A stretch of DNA of 64,000 nt from Streptomyces sp. L2 (GTDB taxonomy: Bacteria > Actinomycetota > Actinomycetes > Streptomycetales > Streptomycetaceae): positions 558,001-622,000 of the forward strand of contig NZ_QBDT01000001.1 in assembly GCF_004124325.1 (NCBI RefSeq), given 5' to 3'. Made by a program: the position numbers and the translations under genes. The notes below the pieces were generated by a model, which searched no databases, was not told the origin of the DNA, and saw nothing but the letters and a program-made list of their open reading frames with translations. Below, piece by piece: positions 1-8,403 of this stretch (positions within the stretch are counted from its first letter, which is position 1; each line of letters opens with the position of its first letter).

Positions 1-240
1 ATCGCGGCGGCGCAGGACGACTGGCGCGAGGTGCTGGTCGCCGCGGTGCGGCAGGGGGTGCCGACGCCGGGGTTCGCTGCGGCGCTGGCGTACTACGACG
101 CGTTGCGGGCGGAACGGTTGCCTGCGGCGCTTACGCAGGGGCAGCGGGACTTCTTTGGGGCGCACACGTATCGGAGGGTGGACCGGGAGGGGTCGTTCCA
201 CACGCTGTGGGGCGGGGAGCGGGGGGAGGTTTCGGCGTAG
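1..240 (+). CDS. gnd: 6-phosphogluconate dehydrogenase, C-terminal end (partial)
   Basis: Only the last 79 codons are in the window; the reading frame is open from base 1. The tail fits the C-terminal helical domain of the decarboxylating 6-phosphogluconate dehydrogenase of the pentose phosphate pathway: a segment containing GVPTPGFAAALAYYD, then QRDFFGAHTYRRVDREGSFHTLW is the conserved end where the Y-x-R and H residues contribute to the substrate site of the partner subunit. The gene ends with TAG and is followed by a repeat-rich, gene-poor stretch. The call rests on the conserved C-terminal block alone, so the isozyme type cannot be judged. Confidence 0.88.
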   Translation: MAAAQDDWREVLVAAVRQGVPTPGFAAALAYYDALRAERLPAALTQGQRDFFGAHTYRRVDREGSFHTLWGGERGEVSA

Positions 241-330
241 GGCCGGTCCGGTCGGCTTCCCGTTCCGGGGGGGGTGAGTCGCCCAAGGGGGCGTGGGGTG
301 CGGTTGCTGCGCGGGTGCGGGTGATTGGTG

Positions 331-585
331 GCTTGTCGCGCAGTTCCCCGCGCCCCTTTGGGGCGTGCGGTTTGGGGGCGCGTGGCCGTTGACTGTGGCT
401 TGGCGCGCGGTTCCCCGCGCCCCTTTGGGGGGTGCGGTTTGGGGGCGCGTGGCCGTTGACTGTGGCTTGGCGCGCGGTTCCCCGCGCCCCTTTGGGGGGT
501 GCGGATTGGGGGCGCGTGGCCGTTGACTGTGGCTTCGCACGCAGTTCCCCCGCGCCCCTTTGCGGGGTGCGGATTGGGGGCGGAG
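331..585. repeat. 67-bp tandem repeat with hairpin core
   Basis: About 3.7 copies of a 67-bp unit. The marker TTCCCCGCGCCCC begins at 344, 411, 478 and, with one extra C, 545, giving exact 67-bp spacing. Each unit holds CGCCCCTTTGGGG, which can fold into a short GC hairpin. The core resembles a dispersed GC-rich element common between Streptomyces genes. Bases 241-330 before it and 586-588 after it hold nothing else I recognise; the array may add terminator function after gnd. Confidence 0.85.
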
Positions 586-588
586 TTG

Positions 589-873
589 TCAGGTGAGGGG
601 TGGGCCCGGTTCTGGGGTGGGGGTTGGGTCCGGGTTTGGGGGGACCGGGGCCGGGCCTGGGGGGCCGGGGTGTGGTGGGGCCGGCGGGGGTGTGGGGTCC
701 GGGCCCGGTGCGGGTGGGGTCGGGGGTGGGGTGGGGTCTGGGCCCGGCGCGGGTGGGGTGGGTTCCGGGCCGGGGGCGGGGGGTGGGACCGGGGACGGAT
801 AGGGGTCCGGTGGGGTGGGGGCGGGGCCCGGGGTCGGGCCCGGGGGGACGGGGTCGGGGTACGGGTTGGTCAT
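589..873 (-). CDS. Small proline-rich protein
   Basis: A 94-residue product starting MTNPYPDPVPPGP and made almost only of Pro, Gly, Thr, Asp and Ala in PxP-type steps, such as APGPDPTPPP repeated. I chose the ATG at 873 because GGAGGA lies 5-6 nt upstream; the longer upstream frame has no ribosome site. No signal peptide, membrane segment or folded domain is visible, so the protein is probably disordered. It lies downstream of the racemase gene on the same strand, 122 nt away. The coding DNA is extremely G-rich on the plus strand, which may cause sequencing and replication trouble. Function unknown; it could be a non-functional low-complexity frame, but the ribosome site argues for translation. 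Confidence 0.6.
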   Translation of the reverse strand: MTNPYPDPVPPGPTPGPAPTPPDPYPSPVPPPAPGPEPTPPAPGPDPTPPPTPPAPGPDPTPPPAPPHPGPPGPAPVPPNPDPTPTPEPGPPLT

Positions 874-995
874 GGTGTCCTCCGGCCGGTCGCTGGACGG
901 TTCTGGACGTCGCCTCTGGACTATTCCCCCGCCTACCCGTGGCCCGCGCGGCCACTCACCCGACGGCGGCACGGCGCGGGGCCAGGTGGCCGTGC

Positions 996-1658
996 TCAGT
1001 GGCCGGAAACCGCCGCCAGGGCGGCGGCGGTCAGGCCGGGGCGTGGGCTGGAGAGCAAGGGGACCGTGGTGGCCGTGAGCCGCTGGGCCGGGGCCATGGA
1101 CGCCTGGGCGAGGACGATCACGTCGGTTTCGGTGCCGGTGAGCGCGTCGGCCGCGGCGGCCACGTGGCGGGCGTAGGCCTCGGTGTCACCGGAGGCGAAA
1201 TGGCGCCAGGCGCCGTCGACCAGCCGGGTGCGGACCGACACGGGCCGGGCCGCACGTGCCGCCTCCTCCTCGATCAGGTCGACCGTGGGGCGCAGCGTGG
1301 CGGCAACGGTGGCGAGGACGGTGACGCGCGGGCCGGCGGCGACGGCGGCGGCCGCCATGGGCCGATCGACGCGCAGGACCGGTACGGCCGCGCGGGTACC
1401 GAGGGCCTCGGCCGCGCCGCCGATCGTGGAGCAGGTGCAGAGCACCGCGTGCGCGCCGGTGGCGACGGCCCGGTCGAGGGCGGCCCGCACGTCGTCGGTC
1501 ACGGCGTCGACGCCGTGCCGCCCGGCCCGCTCCAGCAGGTCTTCGTCCACCAGGTGGCGCAGGCGCAGCCCGGGGTGGTCGCTGTCGCGCAGGGCGTCGA
1601 AGACGGGGATGTGGGCGGGCGAGGTGTGCAGCAGGGCGAGCGTCGCCCGGGAGGCCAT
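996..1658 (-). CDS. Aspartate/glutamate racemase family protein
   Basis: A 220-residue protein of the Asp/Glu/hydantoin racemase fold. The N-terminal segment LALLHTSPAHIPVFDALR fits the first strand and loop; CTCSTIGG (about residue 71) holds the first catalytic-type Cys. The second half has a strand ending VIVLAQASMAP, where active racemases carry a second Cys; here the position reads Ala-Gln-Ala-Ser, so true two-base racemase chemistry is doubtful. The start codon overlaps the stop of the GNAT gene (TGATG), showing translational coupling. Substrate unknown. A dehydratase-like or regulatory role remains possible because of the missing second Cys. Confidence 0.72.
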   Translation of the reverse strand: MASRATLALLHTSPAHIPVFDALRDSDHPGLRLRHLVDEDLLERAGRHGVDAVTDDVRAALDRAVATGAHAVLCTCSTIGGAAEALGTRAAVPVLRVDRPMAAAAVAAGPRVTVLATVAATLRPTVDLIEEEAARAARPVSVRTRLVDGAWRHFASGDTEAYARHVAAAADALTGTETDVIVLAQASMAPAQRLTATTVPLLSSPRPGLTAAALAAVSGH

Positions 1659-2008
1659 CAGAACCGGCCGGGGTGCGCCGCCAGCCACTGCTTCGCGGCG
1701 TCGAGCAGGTCGGGGTCGGCCAGCGGGGCGACGTCGCGGTGGCGTTCGGCCCACTGGACGACGTACGGGCACAACGGGGCCACGGGGACGCCGGCGCGCT
1801 CGGCGAGGGCGTACAGCTCGCGGGCCAGGGAGCCGGCGATGCCCTGCCCCTCGTGGGCCGGCTCCACGATCGTGTGGACGGGGACCAGGGCGGGCGCGGG
1901 CGAGTCCAGCACGAAGTACTCGACACGGCCGACGACTTCGCCGTCGGCCACGGCCTCCAGGCGGCCCGCCGCCCGGTCGTCACGGATCTCGATGTCGCTC
2001 ACGGGCAC
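1658..2008 (-). CDS. GNAT family N-acetyltransferase (small, YjdJ-like)
   Basis: A 116-residue protein with the compact fold of small acetyltransferases. EYFVLDSPAPALVPVHTIVEPAHEGQGIAGSLARELYALAERAG contains the acetyl-CoA pyrophosphate loop in the form EGQGIAG, a variant of Q/RxxGxA. CPYVVQWAERHRD fits the C-terminal P-Y-V-x-x-[WY]-x-x-[RK]-H motif of the YjdJ group. Two GTG codons (2008 and 2002) follow AGGAG; the first is about 5 nt away and is preferred. It lies 26 nt after panD and overlaps the racemase start, so the three genes are likely co-transcribed. The acceptor is not known. Confidence 0.82.
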   Translation of the reverse strand: MPVSDIEIRDDRAAGRLEAVADGEVVGRVEYFVLDSPAPALVPVHTIVEPAHEGQGIAGSLARELYALAERAGVPVAPLCPYVVQWAERHRDVAPLADPDLLDAAKQWLAAHPGRF

Positions 2009-2034
2009 GCACGCTCCTGGTCCTCGTCCGGCGG

Positions 2035-2454
2035 TCAGGCCCCCACTGCCTGCGGGCTGCGCTCCTGATCCGAGCCGGGCACCGGCTCCGACGGGTCGGC
2101 GCCGAGGGCCACGATCCGGTTGTCACCGTCGACGTGCACCACCCGCGGCTTCAGCGCGCGGGCCTCGGCGTCGCTGACCTGAGCGTAGCTGATGATGATC
2201 ACCAGGTCGCCGGGGTGGACGAGGTGGGCCGCCGCCCCGTTGATCCCGATGACCCCGGACCCCCGCTCGCCCTCGATGACGTACGTCTCCAGCCGGGCGC
2301 CGTTGGTGATGTCGACGATGTGCACCAGCTCACCGGGCAGCAGATCGACGGCCTCCAGCAGCTCGGCGTCGATGGTCACCGATCCCACGTAGTGCAGGTC
2401 GGCCTGGGTGACGGTGGCGCGGTGGATCTTGGACTTGAACATGGTGCGCAGCAT
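2035..2454 (-). CDS. panD: Aspartate 1-decarboxylase
   Basis: PanD converts L-aspartate to beta-alanine for pantothenate and coenzyme A synthesis. The 139-residue proenzyme starts [20 protein letters not shown]. The self-cleavage site is YVGS at residues 22-25: cleavage between Gly24 and Ser25 yields the pyruvoyl group from Ser25. The family residues Lys9, Arg54-region and the [12 protein letters not shown] and NGAAAHL blocks are present. The C-terminal tail after GADPSEP is longer and more variable than in E. coli, as usual in actinomycetes. It is the first gene of a short leftward run with a GNAT and a racemase-like gene. Confidence 0.97.
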   Translation of the reverse strand: MLRTMFKSKIHRATVTQADLHYVGSVTIDAELLEAVDLLPGELVHIVDITNGARLETYVIEGERGSGVIGINGAAAHLVHPGDLVIIISYAQVSDAEARALKPRVVHVDGDNRIVALGADPSEPVPGSDQERSPQAVGA

Positions 2455-2564
2455 GTTGGACTCCCGAAAGACGGCTCCCTGCCCGCTTTGTGCAGGTCAA
2501 GGGCGCTCTCGACCTTACACCGAGCTCTCCGCCCGGTGTTGTGAGGAACATCGCTCCGGTCGGC

Positions 2565-2819
2565 TCAGCCGCCGCTCTTGCGCCTGAACGACCGCTGGCT
2601 CGCGGCCGGGCCGTGTGCCGCACGCACCTTCGACGCGTCCGGGCCGGCGGCGACATCGGCCGCGTCCGCCTGCGCACCGCGCTTGCGTGCCAGGGCTTCG
2701 CGGAACTTGCGCTTGAGGTCGTAGTTGCCGTCGCTGTCCGGCGCCAGGGGGGACGTCTCGCGGGCGGCGGCGGGCTCCGAACCTTCCTGAGCTTCCGTGG
2801 GTACGGACTCTGCGGTCAT
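2565..2819 (-). CDS. DUF5302 domain protein
   Basis: An 84-residue actinobacterial protein of unknown role. The N-terminal half is acidic and disordered (MTAESVPTEAQEG); the C-terminal half is basic, with DLKRKFREALARK and HGPAASQRSFRRKSGG, the signature block of DUF5302. The ATG at 2819 has AGGAGG 6 nt upstream. The basic C-terminus suggests nucleic-acid or ribosome association, but nothing direct shows it. It lies alone between panD and the DEAD-box helicase on the same strand, with about 110 nt on either side. Confidence 0.85.
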   Translation of the reverse strand: MTAESVPTEAQEGSEPAAARETSPLAPDSDGNYDLKRKFREALARKRGAQADAADVAAGPDASKVRAAHGPAASQRSFRRKSGG

Positions 2820-2933
2820 GGTGACCTCCTGGGTTCGGGGGGTTGGGGCACGCACAGCTTGTCATGGAGGGCGCGGTGCCGGGCGGAGGGTGGCGGCCCC
2901 GGGGGCGGAATTCACTGCCGGGGCGGCAGCCTC

Positions 2934-4349
2934 TCAGCCGTTGCGGCGCACGTGCGCGGCCTTGCGGGCCTCGGCGAGCCTGCGGGCCTCGCCGGCTTTC
3001 CGGGACTTCCCTCCGGCGCGGCGGGAGGGGTCCTTGGTGGTGCCGAGGCCGCGGAAGGGGGCGTTGGTGTTCTTGGCGCGGGGAACGGCGGGCGCGCTGT
3101 CGAGCGGGACGCCGGACGGGGCCTTCGCACCGGTGATCCGGCTCAGCTCCGCCTCGCCCGAGCGCACCTTGGTGACGGTCGGCTCGACGCCGGCCTCGGC
3201 CATCACGCGGCTCGTCTCGCGGCGCCGGCCCGCCACCACGAGCGTGACCACCCGGCCGGACTCACCGGCGCGGGCGGTGCGGCCGGCCCGGTGCACGTAA
3301 TCCTTGGGGTCGGTGGGCGGGTCGGCGTTGACCACGAGATCGAGGTCGTCGACGTGCAGGCCGCGGGCCGCGACATCGGTGGCCACCAGAGCGGTGATGT
3401 GGCCGTCCTTGAACTGCGCCAGGGTCCGTGTGCGCTGCGGCTGGGACTTGCCGCTGTGCAGGGCGCCGGCGTGCACACCGTTGGCCCGCAGGTGCCGGGT
3501 GAGCTGGTCGACGGCGTGCTTGGTGTCGAGGAACAGCAGTACGCGGCCGTCGCGGGCGGCGATCTCCGTGATGACGGCGTAGCGGTCGGGGCCGTGGACG
3601 ACCAGAACGTGGTGCTCCATCGTCGTGACCGTGCCCGCGGACGGGTCGACCGAGTGGACGACGGGGTCGTGGAGGTAGCCGCGGACCAGCTGATCGACGT
3701 CGCGGTCCAAGGTGGCGGAGAACAGCATCCGCTGACCATCGGGCCGCACCTGGTCGAGCACGTCGGTGACCTGCGGCAGGAATCCCATGTCGCACATCTG
3801 GTCGGCCTCGTCCAGCACGGTGGTCCTGACCCGTCCCAGACGGCAGGCGTTGCGTTCGATCAGGTCGTGCAGGCGCCCGGGGGTGGCGACGACCACCTCG
3901 GCGCCCTGGCGCAGCGCCGTGATCTGCCGGCCGATCGACATGCCGCCGACGACCGTGGTCATCCGCAGCCGCAGTGCCTCGGCGTACGGTGCCAGCGCCT
4001 GGGTGACCTGCTGGGCCAGTTCCCGGGTGGGTACGAGGATCAGGGCGAGGGGCTGCTTCGGTTCGGCGCGGTGCCCGGCCGTACGGGTCAGCAGCGGCAG
4101 GCCGAACGCGAGCGTCTTGCCCGATCCGGTGCGCCCGCGCCCCAGGACGTCGCGCCCCTTCAGTGCGTCGGGCAGGGTCGCGGCCTGGATGGGGAAGGGT
4201 TCGTGGACCCCGAGGGCGCTCAGCGTCCGCAGCACCTCCACCGGCAGTTCAAGGCCGGAGAAGGAGACGGCAGGGGGCGGCGCCGGGGTCGTGGCCACCG
4301 GCTGGGCGGGGACGCCGTGGGTGATGGCGGATTCGTCGGGGTGCTTCAT
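2934..4349 (-). CDS. DEAD-box RNA helicase (RhlE/CshA type)
   Basis: A 471-residue ATP-dependent RNA helicase. In order: Q motif FPIQ (52-55), Walker A RTGSGKT (73-79), PTRELA, TPGR, DEAD within VLDEADQMCDMGF, SAT, then ATDVAARGLHVDD and HRAGRTARAG (motifs V and VI). The C-terminal tail is basic and rich in Lys, Arg and Ala, a common RNA-binding extension. The ATG at 4349 follows GGAAGG. The 5' region up to about 4490 contains an AT-rich stretch that probably holds the promoter; a long leader would fit cold-shock type control, but this is inference. Likely role: remodelling of RNA in ribosome assembly or mRNA decay. Confidence 0.95.
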   Translation of the reverse strand: MKHPDESAITHGVPAQPVATTPAPPPAVSFSGLELPVEVLRTLSALGVHEPFPIQAATLPDALKGRDVLGRGRTGSGKTLAFGLPLLTRTAGHRAEPKQPLALILVPTRELAQQVTQALAPYAEALRLRMTTVVGGMSIGRQITALRQGAEVVVATPGRLHDLIERNACRLGRVRTTVLDEADQMCDMGFLPQVTDVLDQVRPDGQRMLFSATLDRDVDQLVRGYLHDPVVHSVDPSAGTVTTMEHHVLVVHGPDRYAVITEIAARDGRVLLFLDTKHAVDQLTRHLRANGVHAGALHSGKSQPQRTRTLAQFKDGHITALVATDVAARGLHVDDLDLVVNADPPTDPKDYVHRAGRTARAGESGRVVTLVVAGRRRETSRVMAEAGVEPTVTKVRSGEAELSRITGAKAPSGVPLDSAPAVPRAKNTNAPFRGLGTTKDPSRRAGGKSRKAGEARRLAEARKAAHVRRNG

Positions 4350-4572
4350 GAACAGCCTTCCGCGAGGGGGGCGTACCGAGGAAGGCCCGGCAGGATCGAA
4401 CAGCCCGCACACGCGCGGACCGATCAGGCGGAATCGCCCATCGCGACGACCACGCAAAAGCAGGACAATAACACAACGCGCTCACACGGGGCATGGCATC
4501 GCGTGGTGGGACCGGCGGCCCGCCCGGCTTCGATGACCGGGGCGGGCCCGGCTCAGCGGGAGTGGCATCTCC

Positions 4573-5757
4573 TCAGGCCTGGAGGTGGAGCCCGATCCGG
4601 ACGAACGCCTGGACCAGGGGGGCCGGGGGTACCGCGGGGGACATGACCTGTGAGCCGAAGTGGACGGCCACGAGGTCCAGGCCCGGTGAGACGAAGAGCC
4701 GCTGGCCGTGGATGCCGCTGGCCAGGTAGGAGTCGTAGGGGTCGTTCAGGACCCACCACAGGTCGTGGTAGGAGAGCGTGGCCGGTGAGGTGGGGGGTGC
4801 GGCCGGGAAGCGGACCCGGCGGGGGTAGCCGTCGGGTACGCCGGTGCTGATCGTGCCGGCCACTTCCGCCGGGATCACCTGCCGGTCCCCCACCGCCCCG
4901 CCGCAGCGCAGCATCTCGCCCAGTCGGGCCACATCGCGTGCTGTCGCGCTGAATCCTCCGCAGGCGGCTTCGACTCCGTCGGCGTCCAGGACGTAGTAGG
5001 CGTCCTCCTCCGCGCCGATCCCGGTCCACACGAGGTCGCTGAGGAGCGCGGACGTGGTCAGGCCCGTGACCCGGCGCAGGACTTCGGCCAGCGTCTCCAC
5101 GTTGCCGTTCTCGTAGCGGAACTCCGCTCCCGGGGCCCCGGTGGCGCGGGCGGTCAGCAGGTGTTCGCGGATGGTGTCCGGACCGCTGTAGCCGAACGGC
5201 CTCAACCGCGGGGCCACGACCGCGTGGTACCGCTGTGCCTCGATCGCCTTGTCGAAGGGGCGGCCCGCGTAGCTGACCCGGGTGCCCATGTGCAGCAGGT
5301 CCTGGACCCGCGCGTCGCCGAAGGCGGTTCCGGCCAGTTCGGGAACGTAGGCGGAAGCCGGGGCCGTACGGTCCAGGAGGCCCTGGTGGGCGAGGGTCGC
5401 CGCGACGAGTCCGAGGTAGGACTTGGCCGCCGAGGCGTTGAAGTGCGGGGTGTGCGCGTCGCCGCCCTGCGGGTAGCGCTCGTAGACGATCCGGCCGCGG
5501 TGCATCACCAGGAACGCGTCCGTCCGGGCCGCGGCGAACAGGTCCGCGAGCTTGAGCGGGCCCGCGTCGGTGGTGACGAGGTCGAGGGCGTCGAGGTCGG
5601 CCTCGTCGCGCGGCAGTGGGCGGGCATGAGCCGCGCCGCGCCACACCCGTCGCGTGGGGGAGAGCTCGCGGCCCTGGGACGTGAAGCGGCGGATCCAGGC
5701 GGGATCCGTGTAGCCGCGGGTCCACAGCAGGTCGCTCAGCGGGGCTGTCTCGGGCAT
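4573..5757 (-). CDS. Serine hydrolase of the beta-lactamase / 6-aminohexanoate-dimer hydrolase (NylB) type
   Basis: A 394-residue class C-like serine hydrolase. The nucleophile motif S-A-A-K (in NASAAKSYLG, near residue 109) matches SxxK; YENGN supplies the Y-x-N motif; GIHGQRLF near the C-terminus takes the place of the third (K/H-x-G) motif and, with PGLDLVAVHFGS, is typical of the NylB/EstB group rather than true beta-lactamases. No signal peptide is visible, so the enzyme is probably cytoplasmic. GAAGGAG lies just upstream of the ATG at 5757. Substrate is unknown: an amide or ester. It is divergent from the MFS gene across about 170 nt. Confidence 0.85.
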   Translation of the reverse strand: MPETAPLSDLLWTRGYTDPAWIRRFTSQGRELSPTRRVWRGAAHARPLPRDEADLDALDLVTTDAGPLKLADLFAAARTDAFLVMHRGRIVYERYPQGGDAHTPHFNASAAKSYLGLVAATLAHQGLLDRTAPASAYVPELAGTAFGDARVQDLLHMGTRVSYAGRPFDKAIEAQRYHAVVAPRLRPFGYSGPDTIREHLLTARATGAPGAEFRYENGNVETLAEVLRRVTGLTTSALLSDLVWTGIGAEEDAYYVLDADGVEAACGGFSATARDVARLGEMLRCGGAVGDRQVIPAEVAGTISTGVPDGYPRRVRFPAAPPTSPATLSYHDLWWVLNDPYDSYLASGIHGQRLFVSPGLDLVAVHFGSQVMSPAVPPAPLVQAFVRIGLHLQA

Positions 5758-5867
5758 GACTCACTCCTTCGCGGGCGCCGGGGGTTTCCGGGCGCGGGTC
5801 GTTCGAGGTCGTTCGAGGCGTTGACCTGGAGCGGTCGGGCGCCTAGGTTGCCACATCAGTCGATCGC

Positions 5868-5900
5868 TAACAGACAGCTTGTACGAGAACAGACTCTCAT
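5868..5900. promoter_or_regulatory. Candidate TetR operator upstream of the MFS gene
   Basis: The 12-mer CAGACAGCTTGT at 5871-5882 is the exact reverse complement of ACAAGCTGTCTG at 8428-8439, upstream of the acyl-CoA ligase. It is followed by a second partial motif ACAGACTCT. It lies about 50 nt upstream of the MFS start, where a repressor would act. The TetR gene lies between the two sites. Confidence 0.6.
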
Positions 5901-5930
5901 TTCAATACTCCAGAGCCGCAGGAGCGCCCG

Positions 5931-7568
5931 ATGGTCGAGCCGCAGCCCCGAACCGCCCCCCGCCCGGACACCGCCGGGCCGCCACCGGATCCTCGTGCCG
6001 GCCGTCGGCGCGCCTGGCCGGTCGCCGCGCTGATCGTGGCGTTCATGCTGGTCAACTACGCCGACAAGTCCGTCCTGGGACTCGCGGCCGTACCGGTCAT
6101 GGACGAGCTGCACATCAGCAACAGCACCTACGGCCTGATCTCCAGCTCCTTCGCCCTGCTGTTCAGCCTCTCCGGACTGCTCGTCGGGTTCGTCTCCGCG
6201 CGAGTCTCCTGCCGGGTCCTGCTGTTCGCGATGGCCGCGGTGTGGGCGGTGGCCCAGTTGCCCGTCGTCTTCGTGGCGTCCGTGCCGGCGCTCGTGGCCG
6301 GGCGGGTGCTGCTGGGCGCGGCCGAGGGGCCGGCCGCGTCGATGTCCATGCACGCGCTGTACAAGTGGTTCCCGGAGGACCGGCGGGGCCTGCCGTCGGC
6401 GCTGCAGATCAGTGGCGCCGCGCTGGGCACGCTGATCGCCGCGCCGGTCGTGACCTGGCTGATCGGCGCGTTCGGCTGGCGTTCGGCCTTCGCGGCCCTC
6501 GCCGTCACGAGCGCGGTGTGGAGCCTGCTGTGGTGGCGGACCGGGCACGACGGGCCGTACGGCCACGAACCCGCGCACCGCGCGCACCCCGCGCACGGCG
6601 CGGCATCGGACAACACGCCGGGCACCCGGCCGGGAACCGCGCCGGACGCGCATGCCGGCGCGTCGGACACCGGGCCGGGCACCGGGCCGGGCGCCGCCTC
6701 GTGTGCCGGGCCGGGCACCGCCTCGTGTGCCGGGCCGGGCACCGCCTCGGGTACCGGGCCGGGCACCGCCTCGGGTACCGGGCCGGGCACCGCCTCGGGT
6801 ACCGGGCCGGGCACCGCCTCGGGTACCGGGCCGGGCACCGAGCCGGGCACCGCCTCGGGTACCGGGCCGGGCACCGCCTCGGGTACCGGGCCGGGCACCG
6901 CCTCGGGTACCGACCCGGCGACCCGGCTGCCGTACCGCCGACTGCTGCTGAACGGCACGGTGCTGGGGAGCGTCGCGGGTGCGTTCGGCGCTTCCTGGGC
7001 CCTGGCCCTGAGCCAGGCCTGGCTGCCCGCCTACCTGCGCACTCAGCTCGGCATGTCACCGGGCGGGGCGGCGACGTTCATCAGCGGCGTCTCGGCGTTC
7101 AGCTTCGTGCTGCTGCTGACGGTGTCGCCGCTGGTCGACGCGCTCAAGCGGCGTGGGGTGTCGAGCCGTTGGTCGAGCGGCGCCCCGCAGGGAGTCGCGG
7201 TCACGGTCGCCGGGCTGGCGATGGCGGTCTTCCCCTTCGCCGACGCGCGTGCGCCGCTGCTGGCGCTGCTCGCCGTGGCGTTCGGCGCGCACGCCGTCGC
7301 CTTCCCGCTGCACTACATGACGACGGCCGCCGTCGTGCCGCCCGCGCAGCGCGGCGCGGTGTTCGGCATCGTCGCCGCGACCGGCACCCTCCCCGGGCTG
7401 ATCGCGCCGTACCTGACCGGCCGCCTGCTGGACTCCGCGCCCGCGCAGAGCACCGGATACACGCACGCGTTCCTGCTGTCGGCCGCCGTGATACTGGTCT
7501 GCGGGCTCGTCGCCCTGACCGCGATCCGGCCCGAGCGGGACGTACGGCGACTGGGCGCGATGGGCTGA
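5931..7568 (+). CDS. MFS transporter with a repeat-expanded central loop
   Basis: A 545-residue major facilitator with two six-helix halves. The first half starts around AWPVAALIVAFMLVNYADKSVLGLA, and the loop RVSCR after helix 2 fits the MFS A-motif position. The second half starts at LLLNGTVLGSVAGAFG. In place of the usual cytoplasmic loop it has about 130 residues rich in Gly, Pro, Thr and Ala, with about nine 8-residue repeats (ASGTGPGT type). The sequence resembles anion:cation symporters that take up organic acids. AGGAG lies 7 nt before the ATG. A candidate TetR operator lies upstream, so it is probably co-regulated with the acyl-CoA ligase/dehydrogenase pair and may import its substrate. 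Confidence 0.86.
   Translation: MVEPQPRTAPRPDTAGPPPDPRAGRRRAWPVAALIVAFMLVNYADKSVLGLAAVPVMDELHISNSTYGLISSSFALLFSLSGLLVGFVSARVSCRVLLFAMAAVWAVAQLPVVFVASVPALVAGRVLLGAAEGPAASMSMHALYKWFPEDRRGLPSALQISGAALGTLIAAPVVTWLIGAFGWRSAFAALAVTSAVWSLLWWRTGHDGPYGHEPAHRAHPAHGAASDNTPGTRPGTAPDAHAGASDTGPGTGPGAASCAGPGTASCAGPGTASGTGPGTASGTGPGTASGTGPGTASGTGPGTEPGTASGTGPGTASGTGPGTASGTDPATRLPYRRLLLNGTVLGSVAGAFGASWALALSQAWLPAYLRTQLGMSPGGAATFISGVSAFSFVLLLTVSPLVDALKRRGVSSRWSSGAPQGVAVTVAGLAMAVFPFADARAPLLALLAVAFGAHAVAFPLHYMTTAAVVPPAQRGAVFGIVAATGTLPGLIAPYLTGRLLDSAPAQSTGYTHAFLLSAAVILVCGLVALTAIRPERDVRRLGAMG
6669..6915 (+). repeat. In-frame 24-bp minisatellite inside the MFS gene
   Basis: About nine 24-bp units encoding ASGTGPGT (early copies ASCAGPGT), with one half unit (EPGT). 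All units are multiples of three, so copy-number change keeps the frame. There are no unique spacers, so this is not a CRISPR array. Confidence 0.93.
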
Positions 7569-7760
7569 ACCCGGGCGGGCGGGCACGGGGACTGGGCCGC
7601 CCGCTGAACCGGACGGGCGGGCACAGGGCTCAGACCGACGGCTGAACCGGGGGGTGCACGCGCAGCTCAGGCCGACGGCTGAACCGGGCGGGTGGGCGCG
7701 GGGCTCGGGCCGGCGCCTGAACCGGCCGCGTGGGCTCGTGTCTCAGACCGTCGGTTCGAA
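7562..7760. repeat. 38-bp tandem array between convergent stop codons
   Basis: The block GCTGAACC, which contains the MFS stop codon TGA at 7566, recurs with TGA at 7605, 7643, 7680 and 7718 (spacings 39, 38, 37, 38). The motif CTCAGACCG-CGG is repeated as well, and its last copy forms the 3' end of the TetR gene. The array thus fills the whole space between the two convergent genes. No clean terminator stem was seen. Confidence 0.85.
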
Positions 7761-8339
7761 GCCGCTGGCCCAGTAGCGGCCGCGCATCGCGAGGTCGAGG
7801 AGCATGCGCACGACCTCCTCGGCCGGCAGTGCCGGGGCGTCCTGCTCGACCCACCAGCGCAGCACCGCGACCTGCTCCCCCACCCACACCCGGGCCAGCA
7901 GCTCGGGGTCGATGCGCGGCTGGACGTCATTGCGTTCCGCACGGGCGCGGAACTCCTCGGCCGTGGCCCGCGCGCAGGCGTCCACGAACATCTGCAACGG
8001 CTTGCCGTCGCCCTCCCCGCGCAGCACGATCCGGTACAGGTCACGCTCCTCGCGCGCGTGCCGCAGCATCTCCAGGACCGGCTTGCCGGTGAAGCCGATC
8101 GCGTTGTCGGCGACCGCGGGCGCCAGGCGCTCGGACAGCTCGGCGAGCAGGTCCGCGGTCACGCGCGCGAACAGATCCTCCTTGTCCCGGAAGTGCGCGT
8201 AGAAGGTCGCGCGTGCCACGTCCGCGCGCTCGGTGATGTCCTCCACCGTCAGCGCCGTGAAGCCCCGCTCCAGGACCAGGGCCACCAGTGCCGCCCCCAG
8301 GGCCCGTCGTGAGCGTCTGGTCCGCCTGTCCTCCGCCAT
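7743..8339 (-). CDS. TetR/AcrR family transcriptional regulator
   Basis: A 198-residue repressor. The N-terminal 60 residues form a TetR-type HTH: LTVEDITERADVARATFYAHFRDKEDLF has the usual helix-turn-helix with F-Y-x-H-F at its end. The rest is a helical ligand/dimer domain with conserved Trp near RWWVEQD. The ATG at 8339 has GGAGGGG upstream. It is divergent from the acyl-CoA ligase gene and convergent with the MFS gene; an inverted repeat shared by both promoter regions suggests that it controls these genes and perhaps itself. The ligand is probably an acyl-CoA or the free acid, which is inference from the neighbours. Confidence 0.93.
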   Translation of the reverse strand: MAEDRRTRRSRRALGAALVALVLERGFTALTVEDITERADVARATFYAHFRDKEDLFARVTADLLAELSERLAPAVADNAIGFTGKPVLEMLRHAREERDLYRIVLRGEGDGKPLQMFVDACARATAEEFRARAERNDVQPRIDPELLARVWVGEQVAVLRWWVEQDAPALPAEEVVRMLLDLAMRGRYWASGFEPTV

Positions 8340-8403
8340 GCACCCCTCCTCGGTCGTCGCGCACGGCGGCCGTCGTACCGCGTGCGCGCTCAGTCTAGGA
8401 GAC

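Noticed and set aside
600..2177. A 525-codon plus-strand frame over the repeat and panD-side genes
   Set aside because: Gly/Trp/Arg-rich translation of G-rich DNA; the minus-strand genes beneath it have clear families and ribosome sites.
5856..6653. A 265-codon minus-strand frame over the start of the MFS gene
   Set aside because: Antisense shadow with Arg/Gly/His-rich composition; the MFS gene has clear membrane helices and a ribosome site.
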